From CANHEE01 sp043777755 (GTDB taxonomy: Bacteria > Bacteroidota > Bacteroidia > Chitinophagales > Saprospiraceae): a DNA stretch of 22,055 nt. Under the pieces are notes generated by a model that was not told where the DNA came from, did no database searches, and saw only the letters and a list, made by a program, of their open reading frames with translations. Positions 7,445 to 14,996 of the stretch are shown piece after piece; the stretch's first letter is position 1, and each line of letters opens with the position of its first letter. The DNA lies in assembly GCA_043777755.1 (NCBI GenBank), contig JAYWHK010000224.1, positions 1 to 22,055 of the forward strand, read 5' to 3'. The position numbers were made by a program, and so were the translations under genes.

Positions 7445-7748
7445 AACTCCTATTACCGAAATCAATAAATTCCAAAGGGTTATAGATGAAAATGCTTTTC
7501 CGATTTTGCCAAAAGATGCTATAAAATCAGTTCAGATTCTTAACCGTGGTACTTCAATGGTAATGATTGATGGTATCATTCCCTTGCCTCCGTATAAAGA
7601 GTTCACTTTTAAAGCAGATGAATACGCTGTTTTAAAAATGAATATTACTTTTAAGTTCGGAGAAACAGTTTCTGATTGTAGCCCCGAATTAATGAACGGA
7701 AATAATTTAATTTTTATCACTACAATCAATAAATCATTATGTCAGTAA
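7437..7748 (+). CDS. Small beta-rich protein
   Basis: A 103-aa protein with likely strands at about 30-45 (SVQILNRGTSMVMIDGII) and further strands through FTFKADEYAVLKMNITFKFG. There is no membrane span. ATG 7437 overlaps the end of the upstream gene and is preferred to the in-frame codon at 7395, which would add a piece lying entirely inside that gene. It overlaps the next gene by 10 bases, so all three are probably translated in a coupled way. The size and fold would suit a capsid vertex or decoration protein. I recognise no family. Confidence 0.55.
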   Translation: MIRTPITEINKFQRVIDENAFPILPKDAIKSVQILNRGTSMVMIDGIIPLPPYKEFTFKADEYAVLKMNITFKFGETVSDCSPELMNGNNLIFITTINKSLCQ

Positions 7749-8620
7749 CGGCTATAAATGGACAAAATTTTTTTTCAAGTGGTTCTTGCAGCAATTGCGA
7801 TAAACTCATTAGCCTAACAGAATTGTGTTGGGATGATGAAACATACAACGAGTGTGGAAAATCTGCATCAATGGTTATTTCAGCTGAAATGAACGAACTT
7901 GATACCCGTATTGGTGACAGTCGTATAAAAATCAATTTTCCAGCAATACATACGCCAATAGCTAATGTTGTAAGCGATGTGACAGTTTGGGAGTATCAAA
8001 ATCCTTTTGGTCAAACAGTGACGGGTACAGGTCAATTTTTTTGTAATGATATTTTTGACTTGATAGGTACAGAAGAAAACAATTTAGTAGATTACGGATA
8101 TACATTGACAAAAGTAAGCGTTTCTAACATTAGTGGCACTAAAAAGCGTATCAAACTGCATGGCTCATTGACCATCAACGAACTTGATACGCTTTTGGGT
8201 ACTTTTTTTATGCTTAGAAAAACAGCTACTATTGTCAATGGACAGTACAACCCTAACGAAATTGTTTTTTTCAAACAAGCCTGTAGTAATTTTGTCCAAG
8301 GCAATGGTTTTGTTACATTTGATTATGATATGAATTTTAACAGCAATGTTAATGCCTATCAGTTTTGGATTGAGCAAACACAATCTAAATTGAAATTGGA
8401 TTGGTTACAAAAAAACGTGACAACTTGGGAGCAAGTAATTAGATACAATCGAGTTCCAAATGATTCTTTTTTAGACATTACAAGAACAATCATTTTTTCT
8501 AATGGTTGCCCAACTAAAGTAATCAAGAAAAGAATTAATATTACCAAGGCAAAATATCCGTTTATCACAACGGCTGGCTTAGTCAATACGCCAATCGAAT
8601 TAAACATTGTCAATTTATAA
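7739..8620 (+). CDS. Beta-rich virion protein with N-terminal cysteine cluster
   Basis: A 293-aa protein. The first 45 residues contain four cysteines (GSCSNC at 16-21, ELCWDD, NECGKS) that could bind zinc or form disulfides. The remainder is beta-rich, with repeated strand patterns and aromatic residues (VTVWEYQNPFGQ, ANVVSDV, FVTFDYDMNFNSNV, EVVFF-like segments). There is no membrane span or signal peptide. The gene follows and overlaps the small beta-rich gene and is followed without a gap by the next. A vertex or spike-base protein is plausible. No enzyme motif is visible and I recognise no family. Confidence 0.55.
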   Translation: MSVTAINGQNFFSSGSCSNCDKLISLTELCWDDETYNECGKSASMVISAEMNELDTRIGDSRIKINFPAIHTPIANVVSDVTVWEYQNPFGQTVTGTGQFFCNDIFDLIGTEENNLVDYGYTLTKVSVSNISGTKKRIKLHGSLTINELDTLLGTFFMLRKTATIVNGQYNPNEIVFFKQACSNFVQGNGFVTFDYDMNFNSNVNAYQFWIEQTQSKLKLDWLQKNVTTWEQVIRYNRVPNDSFLDITRTIIFSNGCPTKVIKKRINITKAKYPFITTAGLVNTPIELNIVNL

Positions 8621-8977
8621 ATGAAAAGAAGAATTAGTAAAATACTCAAGCAAAGAGCTGATTCAACATATTTTTATGAATATATTGATAAGAATGGAAA
8701 ATTCATTGACGCTCAATTGATTCCTGCTGAAGCTGAGGTGTGCTGTGATTGTAAAGACGATGTTTATCTTCCAGAAGTTTTTTATGCTTCTGATGGACAA
8801 ACTCAATTTACACTTTCTAAAATTGTTCCTAAAGTAGCTTTGTGTTTTATAGTATTCAACAATGAAGTTTGGAATCAAGCCCATCAATTTACAGTTGTTG
8901 GTTCACTAATAACTTATATTGATACTGCAACTTATACATTGCAGGAAAACGATAGACTCCAATTTTATTATCAATAA
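8621..8977 (+). CDS. Small protein sharing a domain with the next gene product
   Basis: A 118-aa protein that starts on the base after the preceding stop codon. The N-terminal 45 residues are charged and include a CCDC cluster (VCCDCKDD). The C-terminal 70 residues form a beta domain (FYASDGQTQFTL ... IVPKVALCFIVFNNEVW ... TVVGSLITYID ... ENDRLQFYYQ) that resembles, by eye, the end of the next gene product. That pattern (a query on a strand, a name-like NNE/NGV turn, then DR and YY) is seen in phage adhesion and base proteins. The cysteine cluster could pair with that of the preceding protein. A spike or adaptor role is inferred. Confidence 0.55.
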   Translation: MKRRISKILKQRADSTYFYEYIDKNGKFIDAQLIPAEAEVCCDCKDDVYLPEVFYASDGQTQFTLSKIVPKVALCFIVFNNEVWNQAHQFTVVGSLITYIDTATYTLQENDRLQFYYQ

Positions 8978-9009
8978 CAAGGCTTTATAGCCACAATCTA
9001 ACTTAAAAA

Positions 9010-9741
9010 ATGGCACACGCTCAATTTCCTAACAAAAAAAACAAAACCAATGCGAAGCAAGTACATTTACCATTAACCGCTTACGTTGGGCTTGTTAATC
9101 TTCCAATCCCTGCAAATGCTTCTAATTTTAGCATAGATGTACCAATTTCGACATTACTTGCCACTGCAGGTAGAGGTGGTCAGCCCGTACCAAAACAAAC
9201 CAGCACAAGCCACGATGTTGAAGGTATTGTACTGACTCAGCGTGTAATTGTTCGTAAAACTTCAAATTTAGAGCCAACAACTGTTCAATCAGAAGAGGTT
9301 TTCGGTTTAATCACGTTGGCAACTGGTCTTTATGTCATTACATTCTATATCATAAACGGTACAACTGGAGCTCAGACTCAAGTTACTATTCCAGCTGACA
9401 ATTACAATCTTGAATTTGCGTACAATTTCGCTTTGGATTTGTTGCCAAATGATTTTGCGGTAAATGTTTTGTCTAAAACATTCAAAGATGCTGACAATGG
9501 ACAAGGCAAACGAATTGCAGAACAATTGACGATTGCATCATTGAATACAGTGCCAGCACTAACATTAGGTAGTATTGTTCCTAATACTCCAGTCGAATTG
9601 GTTGTAAATGGTGTTGTTTATGATACACTTCCAACTTCAGGAGTTACCGCAGCAGCCACTACAGTAACTTGGACAGCGGCAACGGTAGGCTTTGATTTAG
9701 AAACAACCGACAGAGTTGTTGCATATTACAACACTCTATAG
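9010..9741 (+). CDS. Beta-rich virion protein
   Basis: A 243-aa protein without cysteines or membrane spans. It is rich in Thr, Val, Ala and Asn, which is typical of secreted or virion beta proteins. The N-terminus is basic and Asn/Lys-rich (about 1-20). Residues 30-185 form one or two beta domains. The last 60 residues (SIVPNTPVELVVNGVVY ... TTVTWTAATVGF ... TTDRVVAYYN) match the C-terminal domain of the preceding protein in layout, so the two may form a hetero-oligomer or be paralogues. It ends at a 14-bp hairpin. A candidate penton, spike or second capsid protein; its size overlaps with the capsid candidate, so the roles could be swapped. Confidence 0.55.
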   Translation: MAHAQFPNKKNKTNAKQVHLPLTAYVGLVNLPIPANASNFSIDVPISTLLATAGRGGQPVPKQTSTSHDVEGIVLTQRVIVRKTSNLEPTTVQSEEVFGLITLATGLYVITFYIINGTTGAQTQVTIPADNYNLEFAYNFALDLLPNDFAVNVLSKTFKDADNGQGKRIAEQLTIASLNTVPALTLGSIVPNTPVELVVNGVVYDTLPTSGVTAAATTVTWTAATVGFDLETTDRVVAYYNTL

Positions 9742-9751
9742 AGTTTTTTTA

Positions 9752-9794
9752 TTGAGAATACTAAGCCATGTTATAACTTAGTATTCTCAATTTT
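9752..9794 (+). terminator. Long hairpin with T run inside the virion operon
   Basis: A perfect 14-bp stem (TTGAGAATACTAAG / CTTAGTATTCTCAA) around an 11-base loop is followed by TTTTAT. It lies between the genes at 9010-9741 and 9817-11277. Either the operon ends here in part, or the stem protects a 3' end and lowers expression of the spike genes that follow. Confidence 0.65.
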
Positions 9795-9816
9795 ATAAAT
9801 TTCAATTAACAACATT

Positions 9817-11277
9817 ATGGCAAGAATTGACTTAAAACAGCTAAACATAGAGGGAAATCCAAAGGATAGTACTGGAGGTTTTCAAAATGATAAACCTTTT
9901 TTTCCTTATGAGTATCAAATACCAGTTTGGAACTCAACTGTTAGCCGTTGGGAGTGGCAAGCGTTTCCCGGTATTTTAGACGGAAACCAAGGCACTCAAA
10001 GAGATGAGCATACAGTATCTTTAGGCGCAAACAATGCCACCGATAATGCTATTGTTGAAGAACGATTTATCAACATTGATAATCTTGCAATAGGTGGTAT
10101 AAATAGACTACATGTTACAGATGCTGGTTCACATTCTTTTGTAAAATTTGTTAGTGCCGATTCTGCAAATGGAGATAGTCATCTAGAACTAAATGGACTA
10201 AACCCAGAAGATAGTGCTTTGAAATTAAGTCAAGTTCTTAATGCTGAAGCCTTGGGTACAGATGTTGATGGCAATGTAATTAGGAGTACCATTAAAGGAA
10301 ATAGACACATTCCAACGCCTATTATTAGCACTTGTTTTCATAAGAAATTAAACCACAAGAGAGATTATAAAATATATTATTTAGTAAATACTCCAATACA
10401 GATTAATGCAAACGGGAATAATCCCGTTGCGCCAGTTGTCTATTTTGGAGGTGGAACAGACCCAAATCAAAGCGGTGTGACATTCAGTCCAAATTACCAA
10501 AATCAAAGAGGTGTAATTTACAGAGAAGAAAATACAACCGTTAATAATTACAAATATGATGGTAGTTCTTATGTTCAGCATAATAATACATTTTCTTTTG
10601 ACGATATTGTAAATCAAGGCGTAATTTGGTTAGGAAGCCGTGCCGAATCTGGTCAAGATTTGAGTTTTTTCTTTGCTAATACACCTATGCTAGTTTGTGA
10701 AGTCTATACTTCAATTAGAAATAGAAATAGAAAGACTACACGCCTTAGCTTGAATGATGCTAAACGTTGGAAAAAGTGGCAAAGTTGGAATTTTCAAAAT
10801 GATAATTTTGAAAATTTAAACCGCCCATTGAATACGAATGAAACAGGGTCAGATGGTTTGGTTAGTAATAATGGTTGTAAATATTTTGCAACGCAATGGA
10901 ATTTTACACCGACTACACCAAATTCCGAGATGTTATTTAGATTAGATGTTCATGCCTTGTTTGGATATGCAAAATCAAGTGCAACACCTGATTTTCAATT
11001 TCCATTAAAAGAAACTGACTTTTATCAAAATAATAGTATTTACCAACCAAGATATACCAGTACAAATGGGGTACAGAATTATACTATAGGTGAGCGATAC
11101 CCTACAGCATTTCGACAAAGAGTTAGATTCCGATTTGCTTGTATAGACCCTAAGGACACTCGTAATTTACTATATTCCGAACCAACACAAGCATTTTATA
11201 TTAAAATGGCTGGTGGATATTTTCAACCAGAAAACGACAATTACCTATACCGTTTTGATATAACAAAAGGTATATAA
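9817..11277 (+). CDS. Large beta-rich protein, spike or fibre candidate
   Basis: A 486-aa protein, the largest in the virion module. The N-terminal part (about 1-50) contains a Trp-rich section (VWNSTVSRWEWQAFPG). Residues about 70-150 contain fibre-like short strands (IDNLAIGGINRLHVTDAG). The rest is a long beta-rich region with many Asn, Tyr and Phe residues, ending RFDITKGI. There is no membrane span, coiled coil or visible enzyme motif. The composition, size and place after the capsid-region genes suggest a receptor-binding or vertex protein. It is followed by three tandem hairpins. Tail fibres of tailed phages can look similar, so this alone does not show a tailless virus. Confidence 0.55.
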   Translation: MARIDLKQLNIEGNPKDSTGGFQNDKPFFPYEYQIPVWNSTVSRWEWQAFPGILDGNQGTQRDEHTVSLGANNATDNAIVEERFINIDNLAIGGINRLHVTDAGSHSFVKFVSADSANGDSHLELNGLNPEDSALKLSQVLNAEALGTDVDGNVIRSTIKGNRHIPTPIISTCFHKKLNHKRDYKIYYLVNTPIQINANGNNPVAPVVYFGGGTDPNQSGVTFSPNYQNQRGVIYREENTTVNNYKYDGSSYVQHNNTFSFDDIVNQGVIWLGSRAESGQDLSFFFANTPMLVCEVYTSIRNRNRKTTRLSLNDAKRWKKWQSWNFQNDNFENLNRPLNTNETGSDGLVSNNGCKYFATQWNFTPTTPNSEMLFRLDVHALFGYAKSSATPDFQFPLKETDFYQNNSIYQPRYTSTNGVQNYTIGERYPTAFRQRVRFRFACIDPKDTRNLLYSEPTQAFYIKMAGGYFQPENDNYLYRFDITKGI

Positions 11278-11281
11278 AGAT

Positions 11282-11368
11282 ATTCATCGAGCCTTCGGGT
11301 TCTATTATGCAATTCAGCGAGCCTTTGGGTTCGGGCGATTCAATTCATCGAGCCTTCGGGTTCGATTA
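11282..11368 (+). repeat. Three tandem UUCG-tetraloop hairpins
   Basis: Three copies of ATTCATCGAGCCTTCGGGTT (plus C) start at 11282, 11312 and 11343, about 30 bases apart. Each folds as GAGCC-TTCG-GGTTC; the middle copy has TTTG in the loop and AG for AT in the stem flank. C(UUCG)G is an exceptionally stable RNA tetraloop. The third copy extends to 8 bp (ATCGAGCC / GGTTCGAT) and is followed by TATTTTT, so it looks like a terminator. They fill the gap between two spike-like genes. Confidence 0.8.
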
Positions 11369-11389
11369 TTTTTAAAAAAAACTATTATT

Positions 11390-12313
11390 ATGCCAGCTTT
11401 TGAAGATGATAACCATATCCGAATAGGAAATAGCCGAATAGAAATAATAGGACTTCCAATCGAAAAAACATATATTCCAAGATCTTGGATAAAAATGTTG
11501 TATAAGTTGGATTTTTCAAATATTGCTGGTGCAACATACACCGCAGGCAATGGTATTTCTATAAGTCCTAATAATGTCATTACGAATACAAGCCCTAATG
11601 TCAGCGATTTACCCGTAATTACCACGGGAATCGCAGCACCTACAACGCCCAAAATCGGTGATGTATGGAACGATACAAACCCAGCCAGCGCAACAAAACC
11701 ATCTATTTTGACTAAGAGATGGAATGGTAGCGTATGGTTTCCTACATGGGGTGCATCAAATTTGGTGCTTTCTCTTAGTGGACAGACGCTTTCAGCACAA
11801 TTGAATGGACAGAGTAGTAATAATGTGACGTTGCCAACAGGTATAGCCAAATCTTTCAGACTTATAAATTTAATACAGCAGTCAGCAACGGCACAGACAA
11901 TTACAACAAATACGGCATATCAAACATTTTATTGGACGGCTGCAACACAGGTAGTTTCATCAGGAACTAATCCAGACACGATTTTAGGTACTCAAAATGG
12001 TACCGGTTCAATGGTATTTACAAACGCACAGGTACAGCCGCTAAACATTAGCTTTTCAGCAAATTGCAATTTTACATCAAGTGGATTTGCAAATAATGTA
12101 GAGGTTTGTATGCTTGTGAATGGTGTTGAAAGGAAGGAATACATGGATATTCAGTACTTTCAAGCGAGTGCAGTAACTGATCCGTTCAAAATTAACATTG
12201 AAGCCCGCAATCTGACACTTGCTGTTGGTGACACGGTGGAGTTTAAAGTAAAAAAATTAATGGCAAACGGCACGCTTACTTGCAAAAGTGCACGTGTTCA
12301 AATTTCAAACTAA
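11390..12313 (+). CDS. Spike or fibre protein with C-terminal sandwich domain
   Basis: A 307-aa protein with a modular, fibre-like layout. An N-terminal head (about 1-45) is followed by a repeat of the type found in phage fibres (YTAGNGISISPNNVITNTSP, about 50-70). Then come a Trp-containing patch (GDVWNDTNP ... KRWNGSVWFPTWG, about 88-125) and a Ser/Thr/Asn-rich beta region. The C-terminal 120 residues have the look of a C1q/TNF-like sandwich (FSANCNFTS, VCMLVNGVERKEY, ARNLTLAVGDTVEFKV). Such tips often bind receptors or sugars. It is the last large beta-rich protein of the module, which suits a host-binding spike. The role is inferred from layout, not from a family match. Confidence 0.6.
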   Translation: MPAFEDDNHIRIGNSRIEIIGLPIEKTYIPRSWIKMLYKLDFSNIAGATYTAGNGISISPNNVITNTSPNVSDLPVITTGIAAPTTPKIGDVWNDTNPASATKPSILTKRWNGSVWFPTWGASNLVLSLSGQTLSAQLNGQSSNNVTLPTGIAKSFRLINLIQQSATAQTITTNTAYQTFYWTAATQVVSSGTNPDTILGTQNGTGSMVFTNAQVQPLNISFSANCNFTSSGFANNVEVCMLVNGVERKEYMDIQYFQASAVTDPFKINIEARNLTLAVGDTVEFKVKKLMANGTLTCKSARVQISN

Positions 12314-12315
12314 AT

Positions 12316-13014
12316 ATGGCAAAAATAGGAAATAATCAAGTTATCCCTTGCGACCCATCTAAGCCCAATTCTACACAGGCAAAGGTTTTAATGAGTGATA
12401 ACGGTACACAGTATGCTTTTTGCAATTTGAATGGGCGTTTGATTTACGCAGGAGAAAATACAGCGGTATATGAACACCCAACCGCTAAAACACCAAGATA
12501 TGGCGTTGCGAAAGGAAAACCAATTGGCGTTTTGACGGGTTATTTAGATTATGGTACGCACGTTTTCCTTACGTTTTTGACACAAAAAAACGAATTGGGT
12601 AAAATTGTTTTTTTGAAAAATAAAACAATTGCTGATTCTTTTTTGAAAAAAGATAAAGTAAAAACAAAGCAACAGCAACAAGATAGTTTTGACGAAGTTC
12701 AAGAAGATGAAAATAAAAGTTGGTACGAAAAATTAACAGAAGATTTATCTGAAGGGCTTTTGACAACTGTAAAATGGACAGCTATAGCTGGCGGAGCTTA
12801 TTTACTTTTCAAAGAAAGTAATAAATCCAACACAGCGGTGACAGGCGCAAAGAAGAAAAAGCGGAATCAAAATCTTATATTTGGTGGTTTAGCTGCTCTG
12901 GCACTGTACAAATACACGCAAAAAGACGAAAAACCAACGACAACACAATCCAAACAGGCAAATGCAAATAGCACAAATAGCAGTCGTAGAACTCAGCAAC
13001 ACGCTGAATTTTAG
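12316..13014 (+). CDS. Protein with two short membrane spans
   Basis: A 232-aa protein. The first 110 residues look like a small beta-barrel domain (GRLIYAGENTAVYEHP, TGYLDYGTHVFLTFL). A charged, Gln- and Glu-rich linker at about 115-145 follows. Two short Gly/Ala-rich spans lie at about 152-165 (WTAIAGGAYLLF) and 186-200 (NLIFGGLAALALY), separated by a Lys-rich loop, and the tail is polar. ATG 12316 starts two bases after the preceding stop codon; the in-frame codon at 12280 would lie inside that gene. It overlaps the next gene by 53 bases. It would suit a protein linking the capsid or spike to a membrane. I recognise no family. Confidence 0.6.
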   Translation: MAKIGNNQVIPCDPSKPNSTQAKVLMSDNGTQYAFCNLNGRLIYAGENTAVYEHPTAKTPRYGVAKGKPIGVLTGYLDYGTHVFLTFLTQKNELGKIVFLKNKTIADSFLKKDKVKTKQQQQDSFDEVQEDENKSWYEKLTEDLSEGLLTTVKWTAIAGGAYLLFKESNKSNTAVTGAKKKKRNQNLIFGGLAALALYKYTQKDEKPTTTQSKQANANSTNSSRRTQQHAEF

Positions 13015-13699
13015 AGATTTACTCAAGGCTTGTGCTGCAATGCAAAAGCAAGTAACTCGGGATTTGGTCAAGTATTATCCAAATGCAAACGCCATTATTC
13101 AACCCTTTGGAGCGTTGGAAGATGTGCCGCCAAGCTATTGGATAGTACAGATTGTAGATTCTTTGAAGTACGAAGGTTGTAGCGGTTATCATACGGACGA
13201 AAACGGGCAGCCCGTCGCCTTCGTAAAAGCAAATGAAAACTGGACTTTGACATTGTCGCATGAGATATTAGAAATGCTGATTGACCCTTACGGAAATGCT
13301 TTGAGAACCTGTAGCAATCCTTTTTCAAATGGAGAAAAAAGCCACTTTTTAATAGAGATATGCGACCCATCAGAAGCATTTTTTTATAGAATAGATGGTG
13401 TGAAAGTTAGCGATTTTTATACACCTCAATATTTTGACAAAGAAAAAATAAAAGGTACTCGTTACTCTTTTATGGGTGTAATCAAAAAACCTTTGGAAGT
13501 GCTGAAAGGCGGTTATATCAGTTGGATTAATCCAAAAGATAACAATTGGTCTCAAGCTACTTTTTTCAAAGGAGTAAAACCAACTGTTAAGTTTTTGGGT
13601 AAAAAAACAGATGCATCGTTATCAAATCGTGGCTGGATTGATACGCTCAGCCACAAAGACAAAGACCGAAATAATTTTTTAAACTTCAAAATCCAATAA
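12962..13699 (+). CDS. Zincin-like protein with HEILEM motif
   Basis: A 245-aa soluble protein. I recognise it as a widespread but poorly described bacterial family with the pattern 'VPPSYW', then 'GYHTDENGQPVA', then SHEILEMLIDPYGN, then 'IEICDP.E' and 'VSDFYTPQYF', and late 'GGYISWI'. H100 and E101, with H77, E104, E132 and D135 nearby, could bind a metal, so a metallopeptidase-like activity is possible but not shown. The start at 12962 overlaps the upstream gene by 53 bases. It is kept because the family's first strand (IAQIAVVELSN) would otherwise be lost. A virion-borne or lysis-related peptidase is inferred from context. Confidence 0.65.
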   Translation: MQIAQIAVVELSNTLNFRDLLKACAAMQKQVTRDLVKYYPNANAIIQPFGALEDVPPSYWIVQIVDSLKYEGCSGYHTDENGQPVAFVKANENWTLTLSHEILEMLIDPYGNALRTCSNPFSNGEKSHFLIEICDPSEAFFYRIDGVKVSDFYTPQYFDKEKIKGTRYSFMGVIKKPLEVLKGGYISWINPKDNNWSQATFFKGVKPTVKFLGKKTDASLSNRGWIDTLSHKDKDRNNFLNFKIQ

Positions 13700-13706
13700 G
13701 AAAGTT

Positions 13707-13997
13707 ATGACAGAAGATATTATTTTTATAGATTTGGTAAAAGGTAATGCTCGGTTAAAATCAAAAAACCAAGGCATTTGCAGTGATTTATCGCATTGGG
13801 AATATTCTAAGATTGAAAAACCAAGTGTTACTTTTTATTTCAATTATGGTGCTGCCTACATTGTTTTTTTTGAAAATATAAAGGAACAATTCAAATCTTT
13901 TGATGAATTGATTGATTATATTTCCAAAAATGACGGAAAAAGGACGGTAAGCAAAAAAATAACAAGCCCAACAAATGAAAAAAGTAATTTACTTTGA
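13707..13997 (+). CDS. Small unrecognised protein
   Basis: A 96-aa protein with mixed alpha/beta character (VTFYFNYGAAYIVFFENI followed by a helix ELIDYISKN). It has one cysteine and no membrane span, and ends with a Lys-rich tail. It starts seven bases after the upstream gene and overlaps the next by 23 bases, so it is probably co-translated with the DUF5675 gene. That pairing is the only clue to its job: it could be an immunity or accessory partner of the enzyme-like neighbours. I do not recognise it. Confidence 0.5.
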   Translation: MTEDIIFIDLVKGNARLKSKNQGICSDLSHWEYSKIEKPSVTFYFNYGAAYIVFFENIKEQFKSFDELIDYISKNDGKRTVSKKITSPTNEKSNLL

Positions 13998-14553
13998 CTT
14001 ATTAGAAGAAACGAGTAACTGCACCTTATCAACAGTGTCCATTGAGCGTATTGATGGTACTCGTCAATTCGTAGCGTTTTGCTTGGAAGATGCCATTCGT
14101 GAAACAAAAATAAAAGGTAAATCTTGTATTGCTCCATTGGGCGCTGCTTTTCAAGTAGTTCCTCGGTTTGATGGTAAAACATTCAATAGGCTCAAAGCAA
14201 AATACAATACTCCTTATGTACTTCAATTGCTCAATGTACCTAACTTTGATGGTATAATTATCCACGAAGGCGAAACGGTAAAAGATACGCATGGCTGTCC
14301 ATTGATAGGAATGGATTATATTGTAGAAAACAAAGAGTTCAAACTTCGCAATAGCAAAGTAGGTTATTTGGCTGTTTATTCCATTGTAAGAAAGTGGATA
14401 AAAGAAGGTATTAAGCCCTGGGCGAACTTTTGTCGTGAAGATATTGACAGCCCTAATAATTACGCTCGTGAAGTGATTGAGGATAGAGATTATCAAAATC
14501 GAAAACCCGAAACAAGTAGCGATATAATGGAACTCTTAAAAGAGTATTTTTAA
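13975..14553 (+). CDS. DUF5675-type protein, possible wall-active enzyme
   Basis: A 192-aa protein. The centre carries the DUF5675 signature: a strand (PYVLQLLNVPNFDGIIIHEG, ending about 99) with H97, then DTHGCPLIG with H106 and C108. The His ... His-Gly-Cys arrangement recalls L,D-transpeptidases (HxGxx ... SHGC), which cross-link or cut peptidoglycan; that likeness is an inference. This family is often found in phages and prophages, near structural or lysis genes. Here it is second to last in the virion module. The C-terminus (about 125-192) is charged and probably an add-on. Activity is unproven. Confidence 0.7.
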   Translation: MKKVIYFDLLEETSNCTLSTVSIERIDGTRQFVAFCLEDAIRETKIKGKSCIAPLGAAFQVVPRFDGKTFNRLKAKYNTPYVLQLLNVPNFDGIIIHEGETVKDTHGCPLIGMDYIVENKEFKLRNSKVGYLAVYSIVRKWIKEGIKPWANFCREDIDSPNNYAREVIEDRDYQNRKPETSSDIMELLKEYF

Positions 14554-14580
14554 TTTTTAATTTTTTAAAACTTCAATTCA

Positions 14581-14916
14581 ATGAAAAAAGTATTGTTAAG
14601 TATTTTACAATTGGTTCTAAATCAACTTGTTGTCAAAGTTGAAATCCCTGCATTAAAAGCGTGGATTGAAAACACTATCGAAAAACTAAAAGCAGTGGTG
14701 ACAATCCTCACCGATGACGTGCCAGACAATAAGGCGCAGCTTCAAATGTTTTGGAAAGCGATTGAGAAAGATTTTAAAAATGAAAGTCTCGAGGCAGCTA
14801 TCAATATCATAAAGGCAAAGGTACACGACCTGGACAACCAAGAAGTTATCATCAATCTAATAGAATTGGCTATTAAGAAAAATATGCAAACAGCGCAATC
14901 AATGCAGAAAGATTAG
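14581..14916 (+). CDS. Small helical protein at the end of the virion module
   Basis: A 111-aa, almost wholly alpha-helical protein (repeated segments such as ALKAWIENTIEKLKAVV and AAINIIKAKVHDL). It has no cysteines and no clear membrane span, though the N-terminus is hydrophobic (VLLSILQLVLNQLV, about 4-17) and amphipathic. It could associate with a membrane or form a helix bundle. It is the last gene before a double terminator, and the stop codon lies inside a small hairpin. I recognise no family; a holin-like or scaffold role cannot be excluded. Confidence 0.55.
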   Translation: MKKVLLSILQLVLNQLVVKVEIPALKAWIENTIEKLKAVVTILTDDVPDNKAQLQMFWKAIEKDFKNESLEAAINIIKAKVHDLDNQEVIINLIELAIKKNMQTAQSMQKD

Positions 14917-14927
14917 TTTTTCTAATC
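14911..14927 (+). terminator. Weak hairpin over the stop codon
   Basis: Arms GATTAG / CTAATC around five T, followed by TTTG, include the stop codon of the preceding gene. It lies 28 bases before a strong terminator, so it is probably a partial or auxiliary stop. Confidence 0.4.
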
Positions 14928-14954
14928 TTTGTTCATGGGATTATTTTATTGATT

Positions 14955-14987
14955 CAGCGTACCTTTAAGTTGGTACGCTGTTTTTTT
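14955..14987 (+). terminator. Rho-independent terminator of the virion operon
   Basis: A perfect 9-bp stem (CAGCGTACC / GGTACGCTG) around an 8-base loop is followed by seven T. It ends the plus-strand module before the minus-strand operon that converges on it. Confidence 0.9.
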
Positions 14988-14996
14988 ATTTTTTAC

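Noticed and set aside
11282..11368. Three regularly spaced repeats as a CRISPR array
   Set aside because: Only three units of 21 bases with spacers of about 10 bases, each a tight hairpin, and no cas genes nearby.
11314..11850. A 178-codon minus-strand open frame
   Set aside because: It is opposite the spike gene and would read through the tandem hairpins; it shows no recognisable protein features.
9817..12313. Tail-fibre-like proteins as proof of a tailed phage
   Set aside because: Fibre-like beta repeats and sandwich tips also occur on spikes of tailless viruses, and no tail, portal or terminase gene is visible.
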